Shown here: one piece after another, positions 1 to 5,297 of the stretch
How positions within the stretch are numbered: position 1 is the first letter of the stretch
Layout of the letters: each line of letters opens with the position of its first letter
Source: Frankiales bacterium
GTDB lineage: Bacteria > Actinomycetota > Actinomycetes > Mycobacteriales > SCTD01
Length of the DNA stretch: 7,582 nucleotides
Assembly (NCBI GenBank): GCA_025965735.1
Contig: JAOPWK010000017.1
Coordinates: 1-7,582, forward strand
Direction of reading: 5' to 3'
The notes under the pieces: model-generated
The model's input: the letters and a program-made list of their open reading frames with translations, nothing else
Told to the model about the DNA's origin: nothing
Database searches by the model: none
Program-made: the position numbers and the translations under genes

Positions 1-841
1 GGCGGGTGGTGTCGGCGCCGGCCGCCGGCCCGGCGGTCAGGGCGCCGGTGATGGCCGCCAGGTTGACCGTCGGGCCGAGGAACGGCGCGATCACCAAGGA
101 GCCGGCGCCGGTGCCGACCAGCAGCGAGCGGACGGGTGGCGCGTAGCCCTGCGCCTGCAGAACCGCGATCCCCACGAGGTTCTGCGCGGCCATCGTCACC
201 AGGTAGAGCGGCAGCGCGAGCGAGGTGACGGCCTCCAGGCTCAGCCCGACGCTCACCGGCTCCAGCGCCGGCACCACCCGGTCCGGCAGCGCGACCGGCG
301 CGTCCACCGCGACGACCAGCACGAGCGCGAGCAGGGCGACGGGGCCGGCCAGCCGTGGTGCGTACCGCAGCGCCACCAGCCAGGCGAGGGCGATCGCGCC
401 CGCCTGCAGGGGCAGGTCCGCGACGGCGCGCACCGGCGCGAGGCAGAACGGCAGCAGCACGCCGGCCAGCACGGCGGCGGACAGCGCCGCCGGCAGCCGC
501 TGCAGGGCGCGGGCCAGGGGGCGGACCAGCCCGGTGAGGACGATGAGCGCGCCGCACAGCAGCAGCGCGCCGACGACCGCGGGAAGGCCGCCCTCCACCG
601 GACCGTTCGTTGCCAGCAGCGCCAGCCCGGGGGTGCTCCACACGACCGCGACGGGCAGCCGGTGGCGCAGGCTGCCGAGGACGCTCAGCACGCCCATCGC
701 CATGCCCAGGGCCAGCAGCGCGGAGGCAACCTGGGCCTCCGAGGCGCCGACGGCGGTGAGGCCGGCGACGACGACGGCCACCGAGCTGGCGTAGCCGAGC
801 AGCGCCGCGGTGACGCCCGCTGCCACCGCCGTCCCGTACAC
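1..841 (-). CDS. benE: BenE family benzoate/H+ symporter, partial (3' end beyond left edge)
   Basis: An inner-membrane secondary transporter of the BenE (YdcO) family, which imports benzoate with protons in characterised members. The window holds the first 280 codons of an expected roughly 390, open to the left edge. The protein is almost entirely hydrophobic helices rich in Leu, Val, Ala and Gly. Family signatures visible are WSTPG at residues 68-72, TMAAQN at 216-221 followed by GIAVLQAQGY, and NLAAIT at 260-265 in the conserved last part of the visible region. The GTG at 839-841 is chosen because a -10-like TAGCCT sits seven bases before it, the typical leaderless arrangement of actinobacteria, and because the first helix follows at once. 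It lies 25 bp downstream of the serine hydrolase gene on the same strand, so it may also be read through from there. Substrate is inferred from family only; no aromatic-degradation gene is in view. Confidence 0.88.
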   Translation of the reverse strand, partial: MYGTAVAAGVTAALLGYASSVAVVVAGLTAVGASEAQVASALLALGMAMGVLSVLGSLRHRLPVAVVWSTPGLALLATNGPVEGGLPAVVGALLLCGALIVLTGLVRPLARALQRLPAALSAAVLAGVLLPFCLAPVRAVADLPLQAGAIALAWLVALRYAPRLAGPVALLALVLVVAVDAPVALPDRVVPALEPVSVGLSLEAVTSLALPLYLVTMAAQNLVGIAVLQAQGYAPPVRSLLVGTGAGSLVIAPFLGPTVNLAAITGALTAGPAAGADTTR

Positions 842-848
842 GCTGGGC

Positions 849-854
849 AGGCTA
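849..854 (-). promoter_or_regulatory. Leaderless-type -10 element (TAGCCT) for benE
   Basis: Reading the minus strand, TAGCCT fits the actinobacterial -10 consensus TANNNT and is followed by seven bases (gcccagc) and the GTG start of benE. That spacing would place the first transcribed base on or next to the start codon, so the mRNA is probably leaderless; no Shine-Dalgarno sequence is present. It lies in the 25-bp gap after the serine hydrolase stop codon, giving benE a possible promoter of its own. Confidence 0.5.
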
Positions 855-866
855 GGTGAGTCGAGC

Positions 867-1586
867 TCAGCGCTCGTGCAGCCGGCCGCGGATGAGCTCG
901 CCGATCCTCCGCATCCCGGCGAGCGCCTCGTCGCGCAGGTCCTGCCCGGGGTCCCACTCCACGAGCACGGCGTAGGCGATGCCACCGACCACGCCGACGT
1001 CGGCGCGGACCGTGCTGTCGGTGCCGGTCTTGTTGAGCAGGCCTTCCTCGACGTGCGCCAGCGGGTCCAGCCCGAAGGCGGCGGCGACCATGGACAGGTC
1101 GGTCCCCGTCCGCAGCCACTCCCGCACGACAGCCGGGAGGTCGGCCATCAGCAGCGCGAGGTCGGCTGCCGTGCCGGTGGACAGCGTCGGCGGGTGCTCG
1201 GGGCCCCGCCGGTCGCGCACCCGGTCGTGCAGTGCGAGCCGTCCGCGCGGCGCCGGCAGGCCGACCCGGTGCAGCAGCACGTTCGTGGCCAGGTTGTCGC
1301 TCACCGACGCGACCAGCAGCGCGACGTCGTGCAGCGGCAGCACGTCGACGTCCAGGTGCTGCCACAGCCCGGAGTCCGCCACCGGCTCGACCTCGCGCCG
1401 GTCGAGCGGCTCGTCGCGCCGCAGCCGGCCGTCCTCGAGCGCCTGGCCCACCTGGAGGAGCAGCAGCAGCTTGCCGATGCTCGCCGTCCGGTGCAGCTCG
1501 TGCTCCCGGTGCGCGAGCAGCACCCGGTCCCCCTCCCGCACGCAGACGCCCCAGCGGGCGCGCGGGTCCAGCGCAGGCAGCCTCAT
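867..1586 (-). CDS. Class A beta-lactamase-fold serine hydrolase, cytoplasmic-looking
   Basis: A 239-residue protein of the beta-lactamase/transpeptidase fold (Beta-lactamase2-like). Seen in order: S36-I-G-K39, the nucleophile and general-base motif; S96-D97-N98; and K186-T187-G188 on the last active-site strand, followed by the C-terminal helix. The stretch LSTGTAADLALLM resembles the TTP-AMA segment after the omega loop of class A enzymes. Two things are odd. There is no signal peptide, since the fold begins within about ten residues of the start. Also, the omega-loop segment shows no ExxLN motif, so the deacylating glutamate of true class A beta-lactamases is not apparent. It may be a related esterase or peptidase rather than a resistance enzyme. 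The ATG at 1584-1586 is the only good in-frame start and has no Shine-Dalgarno sequence. It is divergent from the VOC gene and followed by benE. Fold is confident; activity is not. Confidence 0.85.
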   Translation of the reverse strand: MRLPALDPRARWGVCVREGDRVLLAHREHELHRTASIGKLLLLLQVGQALEDGRLRRDEPLDRREVEPVADSGLWQHLDVDVLPLHDVALLVASVSDNLATNVLLHRVGLPAPRGRLALHDRVRDRRGPEHPPTLSTGTAADLALLMADLPAVVREWLRTGTDLSMVAAAFGLDPLAHVEEGLLNKTGTDSTVRADVGVVGGIAYAVLVEWDPGQDLRDEALAGMRRIGELIRGRLHER

Positions 1587-1619
1587 GCGCCGCAGCGTCG
1601 CACCGGCCAGACTGGCTGC
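1587..1619. promoter_or_regulatory. Short divergent promoter region with perfect 11-bp palindrome
   Basis: Only 33 bp separate the divergent starts of the serine hydrolase (1586) and the VOC gene (1620). The perfect palindrome GCCAGACTGGC lies at 1606-1616. Read forward it contains CAGACT, a near match to TANNNT six bases before the VOC GTG. Read in reverse it contains CAGTCT, 22 bases before the hydrolase ATG. The palindrome could therefore be an operator covering two overlapping -10 elements. Neither start has a Shine-Dalgarno sequence. The geometry is seen; the regulatory role is inference. Confidence 0.35.
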
Positions 1620-2030
1620 GTGATCCCGCCCCGGCTCAGCTTCGTCACCCTCGGCGCCCGCGACCTGCGGCGGCTGCGCGCCTTCTACGGCGCGTGGGGC
1701 TGGCAGGAGCTGCCCGGCAGCGACGAGGACTTCGCGCAGTACTCCCTCGGCAGCACCCGCTTCGCGCTCTACCGGCTGGACCTGCTGCGCGAGGAGGCCG
1801 CGCCCACGCTGGCGCTGCCCGAGGCGGGCAGCTGGTCCGGCGTCACCCTCGCCGTGAACGTCGAGAGCCCGGAGGAGGTGGACGCGGCGTACGCCTCCGC
1901 GCTCGCGGCAGGCGCCGGTGCCGTCGCCGCTCCGGTGCAGCGCACCTGGGGCGGGCGGTCGGGCTACGTGTCCGACCCGGAGGGCCACCGCTGGGAGATC
2001 GCCTACCTGCCAGGCCTTCTCAGCCCTTGA
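1620..2030 (+). CDS. VOC family protein (glyoxalase/bleomycin-resistance fold)
   Basis: A 136-residue vicinal-oxygen-chelate protein, the usual length for two beta-alpha-beta-beta-beta modules in one chain. The first module opens with SFVTLGARDL (residues 7-16) then the helix RRLRAFYGAWGW. The second has VTLAVNVESPEEVDAAYASA (75-94) and ends with the typical GYVSDPEGHRWEIAYLPG (115-132). E126 occupies the usual last metal-ligand position, but the first-strand His found in glyoxalase I is Thr here (T10), and no second His is evident, so a standard metal-dependent lyase is doubtful. Binding or sequestration of a small molecule is possible. The start is GTG at 1620, which gives the natural N-terminus of the fold; the frame stays open far upstream, but that part is antisense to the serine hydrolase and is not credible protein. 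The 3' end overlaps the convergent DUF3089 gene by 11 bp. Confidence 0.87.
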   Translation: MIPPRLSFVTLGARDLRRLRAFYGAWGWQELPGSDEDFAQYSLGSTRFALYRLDLLREEAAPTLALPEAGSWSGVTLAVNVESPEEVDAAYASALAAGAGAVAAPVQRTWGGRSGYVSDPEGHRWEIAYLPGLLSP

Positions 2031-3147
2031 CGGACTCGGCCTGACGCCGGACGACCTCGACGAGGTCGCCCAGCGCGAGGTTCACGTCGCCGTTGTGCAG
2101 CCCCCACCGAGGACCGAGCGGCTGCGGCGTCACCGGCAGGCGGGCCCCCGGCGCGCGCGCCACGTGCAGGTACGAGACCGGCCCGGCGACGCGGCACTCC
2201 GCGGTCAGCTGCTCGGGGTAGGCGGCGAACCCGGTCCTCACGCCGGGCACGGTGGCGGCGAGGCTGCTCTCCGGAGAGAGGGCGGCACCGGGGAGGTACG
2301 GGTGCAGCGTGCCGCCGGAGCCGGTGAGCCGAGACGGGTCGACGCACAGGACCTGCTCACCGGCCTCGCGCGCCCGGCCGAAGACGGCGTCGGCAGGCGG
2401 CGCCTCGCCGAAGGAGCTGTAGGCGACGACGCAGCCGACCTGCCCGGCCTGCCGGCATGCGGGCACCTGCTCGAAGCTGCCGCCGACGTCCTTGCCTCGT
2501 TCGACGGTGACGTCACCGCCCAGCAGCAGGGCGGACACGAGCAGCGTGCGCGCCTCCGTCGACGGCTCGATCCGCTTGGCCAGCAAGGACGTCAGCGTCC
2601 GGGCGCCCTGCGAGTGGCCGAGCAGCACGACCCCGCGCCCGTCGTTGTGGTTGGCCAGGTAGTCGCGCCAGGCCAGCTCCACGTCGCGCTCCGCCATGGC
2701 GCGCGGGGACGTGTCGTCGTAGTGGCCGGTGAAGATGCCGGAAAGCGTGATCTGCCGGTACACCGGGGCGAACACGCGGCAGACCTCGCCGAAGCGCGCC
2801 GCCTGCGCACGCGCCACGGCGACCAGCTCGGGCGTGACCTCCATGGGGGCATTGAGCGCTGTGACGCGGGAGACCGTCGGGTAGGCGTAGAAGCAGTCGA
2901 GCGGCGGGTCGGCCGGCGGGGCGAACCGCTCCACCTGGCCGCTGCCGTCCACCACGGTCGCGTCCAGCCCGCCCTCGCACGGGTTCTCCGGCATCCCCGG
3001 GCGGCAGAGCCAGAGGGTGTCGGACGCCACCGGCTCAGCGCTCGGCGTGGGTGAGACGGCGGCGGCCTGGGAGCGCGGGCCGGGGTCGGAGGTGCAGGCG
3101 CCGAGGGACAGCACGAGCAGGGCAGCAGCAAGGGCACGACGCACCAC
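2020..3147 (-). CDS. DUF3089 family alpha/beta-hydrolase lipoprotein
   Basis: A secreted, membrane-anchored hydrolase-like protein. The N-terminus has basic residues (VRR), a hydrophobic segment (ALAAALLVLSLG) and the lipobox LGAC, so the Cys should be lipidated after signal peptidase II cleavage. A Pro/Ser/Ala linker follows, then the DUF3089 domain beginning near TLWLCRPG. The nucleophile elbow GHSQG lies about halfway (Ser around residue 179 from this start), preceded by FTGHYDDTSPRAMAERDVELAWRDY in pieces typical of the family. A terminal WGLHNGDVNLALGDLV segment supplies the likely catalytic His. Several Cys in the mature part suggest disulfides. The start is uncertain: GTG at 3147 or 3144 gives a compact signal peptide; TTG at 3156 is also in frame, and none has a clear ribosome site. 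The product ends within the convergent VOC gene. The substrate is unknown; a lipid or ester is a guess. Confidence 0.85.
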   Translation of the reverse strand: MVRRALAAALLVLSLGACTSDPGPRSQAAAVSPTPSAEPVASDTLWLCRPGMPENPCEGGLDATVVDGSGQVERFAPPADPPLDCFYAYPTVSRVTALNAPMEVTPELVAVARAQAARFGEVCRVFAPVYRQITLSGIFTGHYDDTSPRAMAERDVELAWRDYLANHNDGRGVVLLGHSQGARTLTSLLAKRIEPSTEARTLLVSALLLGGDVTVERGKDVGGSFEQVPACRQAGQVGCVVAYSSFGEAPPADAVFGRAREAGEQVLCVDPSRLTGSGGTLHPYLPGAALSPESSLAATVPGVRTGFAAYPEQLTAECRVAGPVSYLHVARAPGARLPVTPQPLGPRWGLHNGDVNLALGDLVEVVRRQAESVKG

Positions 3148-3213
3148 AGGAGCCAACCACCGAAGAGCCTGGGCGGCAGGCGGATCAGCGAGCTGGCGGG
3201 CCCTGTTGCGCGG

Positions 3214-4281
3214 TCAAGCGCCCTCGTCGTCGGCCAGGCCGCCGGCGAGCTCCGACGGCGCGTCCGACTCCTCGGTGGCGTCGACCACGTCGTCCAGCGG
3301 CGGGTCGTCCACGCCGGGCACGCCGGCGTCCTCGGGGGCGTCCGCGGTGGCGACCACCTCGTCGTCCTGCCCTGCGACTGCCTCGGCCGGCCGCTCCACC
3401 ACCTCGAACTCGTCGTCCTCGACGGCCATGCCGCTGTAGGTCGACTCCTGCGTCTCGACGACCGTCTCGCTGTGCGCGCCGCAGCCGTGCGTCAGCGCCA
3501 CGACGCGCCCGTCGTCCGGCGCCATGCCGTTGGCGCACGCGCCGAACACCCGGCCCAGCGCGCCGGCCATCGGGGCGAAGAAGCCGCACGTGTCGCAGCG
3601 CGCCGGGGCGGCCTTGGCGATGGGGGCGTCGGGGCCGGCCTGGCCCTCGTACCAGCGCTCGGCAGCGTCGGCGCGACCCTCGAGCGACAGCACGCGCGGG
3701 CGGCCGAGCCCCATCTCGCGGTGCAGGTCGAACGGCATCCGCTCGGCGTCCACGTCGGCGTACGACGGGACCAGCCGCGGGTCGTCCTTGGGCGGCGGGA
3801 GCAGGTCGCCCGGGCCCAGGTCGTCGGGCTGCACGCGCTCGGCCCACGGCACCCAGGGCGGCGGCAGCAGCGCGCCGCCGCCGGGCAGCAGCACGACCTC
3901 GGCCACGGTGACCTGGTCGTAGCCGTCGGCGCGCACGACGGTGACCGCCCAGCGCCAGCCGCTGTAGGCCGGGTCGGTCGTGGCGAAGGAGTGGGTGACG
4001 ACCCTGTCCTCCTCGACCTCCAGGCCGAGGTGCTCGCCGACGGCGGGACCGGCGACCTCGACGGCCGCGGCGCGCGCCAGCTCGACGGCCTGCGCGCACT
4101 GCTGGTCGGGGGCGAGCGCGGTGGTCGTCACGGTGGTGGGCTCCTCGACAGCGGTGGGGGTCAGCGCAGGGTCAGGATCAGGAGCTGGCGGCGGTGCCGG
4201 GGCACCCTCGTCGCGCGGTCCGGCGAGCACGCCGGATACCTTCTTCCCGACGTCCAACAGCCTTCGTCTCACACCTGGCAC
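3214..4281 (-). CDS. DUF3027 domain protein with Cys cluster and acidic tail
   Basis: A 355-residue protein of the DUF3027 family, known to me mainly from Actinobacteria and without an assigned function. After a basic start (RRR, KK) and a Pro/Thr-rich linker to about residue 56, the domain runs from QQCAQAVELARAAAVEVAG through VGEHLG (81-86), RVVTHSFA (93-100), YSGWRWAVTV (106-115), PPWVPWAERV (141-150), DLGPGDLLPP (154-163) and MGLGRPRVLS (190-199). It then reaches a Cys-rich end: C229-D-T-C232, C249, C267-GAH270, a plausible metal site. The last 70 residues hold 25 Asp/Glu and one Arg and are probably disordered. The GTG at 4281 is preferred because GGGAG stands nine bases before it; GTG at 4272 is an alternative. 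The frame stays open further upstream, antisense to the DUF2771 gene, but that part lacks domain character. It is divergent from the DUF2771 gene by 57 bp. Confidence 0.87.
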   Translation of the reverse strand: MPGVRRRLLDVGKKVSGVLAGPRDEGAPAPPPAPDPDPALTPTAVEEPTTVTTTALAPDQQCAQAVELARAAAVEVAGPAVGEHLGLEVEEDRVVTHSFATTDPAYSGWRWAVTVVRADGYDQVTVAEVVLLPGGGALLPPPWVPWAERVQPDDLGPGDLLPPPKDDPRLVPSYADVDAERMPFDLHREMGLGRPRVLSLEGRADAAERWYEGQAGPDAPIAKAAPARCDTCGFFAPMAGALGRVFGACANGMAPDDGRVVALTHGCGAHSETVVETQESTYSGMAVEDDEFEVVERPAEAVAGQDDEVVATADAPEDAGVPGVDDPPLDDVVDATEESDAPSELAGGLADDEGA

Positions 4282-4338
4282 CCCCGCAGTCTCCCAGACC
4301 CGCCCGCCAGCGCAGACGCCGACAGACTCGGAGCACCG
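4282..4338. promoter_or_regulatory. Divergent intergenic region of DUF3027 and DUF2771 genes
   Basis: These 57 bp must carry the promoters of both genes unless they are transcribed from further away. GGAG at 4330-4333, five bases before the ATG at 4339, is a good ribosome site for the DUF2771 gene. GGGAG on the minus strand (4291-4295) serves the DUF3027 GTG at 4281. The pentamer CAGAC occurs three times on the plus strand, at 4295, 4313 and 4323. The last is part of CAGACT, the same hexamer seen before the VOC gene start. I see no strong TANNNT match. Confidence 0.35.
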
Positions 4339-4797
4339 ATGACCGCCCGCCGCCGCCTGCTCGCGGCCGCCTCCGCGACCTTCGCGCTGACGGCGCTCAC
4401 CGCGTGCGAGAAGCCGGCGCCGCTCGTCACCGTCGTCAGTGGCGGGACCAGCGTCTACAGCCAGGCCGCGGCGTACTGCTTCGACGAGGGCCAGACCCTC
4501 CAGGACGGGGACTGCGCCACCCGGGCCACCGAGCTGCGCCGCCTCGAGGTCCGCCAGGGCGAGCGGATCGGGATCGACGTGGACAAGGAGCTGGTCGAGC
4601 GCGGCTGGCAGCTCGAGCTCGTCGACCCGGCCGACCCGCAGAGCGCCCAGGCCTCCAGCACGATCACGGACCACTACTTCCCGTTCACCGCGCCCGGGAT
4701 CGCGCCCGGCGGCAAGCTCGTCCTCACTGTCCGCACCGTGGGCGAGGGCGACGCCCCGACCGGCGAGTGGCAGTTCGAGCTGGTCAACCGCGCCTGA
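4339..4797 (+). CDS. DUF2771-like secreted lipoprotein
   Basis: A 152-residue lipoprotein. The N-terminus MTARRRLL is basic, followed by a hydrophobic stretch and the lipobox LTAC with C23 as the lipidation site. The mature part is small and beta-rich, starting EKPAPLVTVVSGGTSVYS, with two further Cys (C47 and C59) that could form a disulfide. It continues with GIDVDKELVERGW (78-90), DHYFPFT (111-117) and the ending GEWQFELVN (142-150). These resemble the DUF2771 proteins I recall beside DUF3027 and cold-shock genes in streptomycetes and mycobacteria; no function is established. ATG at 4339 is well supported by GGAG five bases upstream. The gene is divergent from DUF3027 and ends 15 bp from the convergent cold-shock gene. 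The family name is a recollection-based assignment; the lipoprotein nature is seen directly. Confidence 0.8.
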   Translation: MTARRRLLAAASATFALTALTACEKPAPLVTVVSGGTSVYSQAAAYCFDEGQTLQDGDCATRATELRRLEVRQGERIGIDVDKELVERGWQLELVDPADPQSAQASSTITDHYFPFTAPGIAPGGKLVLTVRTVGEGDAPTGEWQFELVNRA

Positions 4798-4812
4798 GGT
4801 GCAGCGGGGGTG

Positions 4813-5196
4813 TCAGCCCTCGAGCTCGGTCGCGACCGCGCGCATGATCTGCGCGACGCGCTTGCCGGTGTCGCGGTCCGGGTGCTTGCCGCGGCGCAGC
4901 GACGGCTGCACCTTGGCCTCGAGCAGCTTGATGAGGTCCTCGACCAGGCCCTGCAGCTCGTCGGCGTCGCGCCGCGCGCTGGCCAGGGTGGGCGGCGCGT
5001 CCAGCACCGTCAGCGCGAGGGCCTGTTCACCGCGCTTGCCCGCGGCCACGCCGAACTCCACCCGCGCGCCCGCCTTGAGCTCCTCGACGCCCGCAGGCAG
5101 CGCGGAGCTCGGGACGAAGACGTCGCCGCCGTCGTCCCGGGACACGAAGCCGAAGCCCTTGTCCTTGTCGTAGAACTTGACCTTGCCGGTGGGCAA
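4813..5196 (-). CDS. Cold-shock-domain protein with C-terminal helical extension (mycobacterial CspB-like)
   Basis: A 127-residue nucleic-acid-binding protein. Residues 1-66 form a cold-shock domain (OB fold): GKVKFYD at 4-10, RNP1 KGFGFV at 13-18 and RNP2 VFVPSS at 26-31, followed by the GARVEFGVAAGKRGEQAL strands. RNP2 has Pro29 where classical CspA proteins carry His. Residues 67-127 extend beyond the roughly 67-residue CspA type and look helical, with VEDLIKLLEAKVQPSLRRGK and DTGKRVAQIMRAVATELEG; this matches what I remember of the longer mycobacterial CspB (Rv0871). The start is an unusual TTG at 5194-5196, decided by the MPTGKVK N-terminus and by GAGG five bases upstream. It probably binds single-stranded RNA or DNA in the cytoplasm. 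It is convergent with the DUF2771 gene and divergent from the esterase gene. Confidence 0.93.
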   Translation of the reverse strand: MPTGKVKFYDKDKGFGFVSRDDGGDVFVPSSALPAGVEELKAGARVEFGVAAGKRGEQALALTVLDAPPTLASARRDADELQGLVEDLIKLLEAKVQPSLRRGKHPDRDTGKRVAQIMRAVATELEG

Positions 5197-5201
5197 CGTG
5201 A

Positions 5202-5205
5202 CCTC
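5202..5205 (-). promoter_or_regulatory. Ribosome binding site deciding the TTG start of the cold-shock gene
   Basis: GAGG on the minus strand, five bases before TTG at 5196. There is no ATG or GTG in frame nearby that would preserve the conserved PTGKVK start of the protein. Confidence 0.55.
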
Positions 5206-5232
5206 GTGGGCTCGATGGGGCAGGAGGTCTCC

Positions 5233-5238
5233 AGGCTA
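5233..5238 (-). promoter_or_regulatory. Candidate -10 element (TAGCCT) of the cold-shock gene
   Basis: TAGCCT on the minus strand fits TANNNT and is identical to the hexamer before benE. It would give a leader of about 30 bases containing the GAGG ribosome site. No convincing -35 element is visible 16 to 19 bases upstream, so this is inferred. Confidence 0.35.
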
Positions 5239-5265
5239 CGTCCCGCGCCACGCTGCGGGCCCGCC

Positions 5266-5271
5266 TACGCT
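5266..5271 (+). promoter_or_regulatory. Candidate -10 element (TACGCT) of the esterase gene
   Basis: TACGCT fits TANNNT and lies 26 bases before the esterase ATG, which would leave a short leader carrying the AGGAGG ribosome site at 5287-5292. It stands about 28 bp from the opposed cold-shock -10 in the 101-bp divergent region. No clear -35 element is seen. Confidence 0.35.
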
Positions 5272-5286
5272 CGACCGACGATCACG

Positions 5287-5292
5287 AGGAGG
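5287..5292 (+). promoter_or_regulatory. Strong Shine-Dalgarno sequence (AGGAGG) of the esterase gene
   Basis: A full AGGAGG five bases before ATG 5298, the strongest ribosome site in the window. It excludes the in-frame GTG at 5292, which overlaps it. Confidence 0.7.
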
Positions 5293-5297
5293 TGCGC

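Noticed and set aside
225..794. A Ser/Thr/Ala-rich open frame on the plus strand
   Set aside because: It is antisense to the BenE symporter; the composition is that of an out-of-frame reading of GC-rich DNA.
810..1619. A long N-terminal extension in frame with the VOC gene
   Set aside because: It is antisense to the serine hydrolase, which has SIGK/SDN/KTG motifs, and the VOC fold begins naturally at the GTG at 1620.
867..2030. Hydrolase plus VOC as an antibiotic resistance island
   Set aside because: No mobile element, repeat or base-composition break accompanies them, and both proteins lack key residues of the true resistance enzymes; kept only as a possible co-regulated pair.
1918..3054. 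A 378-codon open frame on the plus strand
   Set aside because: It lies antisense to the DUF3089 lipoprotein, which has a lipobox and a GHSQG motif; the plus frame has no recognisable domain and overlaps the VOC gene in another frame.
3472..4338. A long N-terminal extension in frame with the DUF2771 lipoprotein
   Set aside because: A lipoprotein signal peptide must be at the N-terminus; MTARRRLL with a lipobox begins at 4339 behind a good ribosome site, and the extension is antisense to DUF3027.
4282..4674. An upstream extension of the DUF3027 frame on the minus strand
   Set aside because: This part is antisense to the DUF2771 gene, has no family similarity and would cover its start; a GTG with GGGAG upstream exists at 4281.
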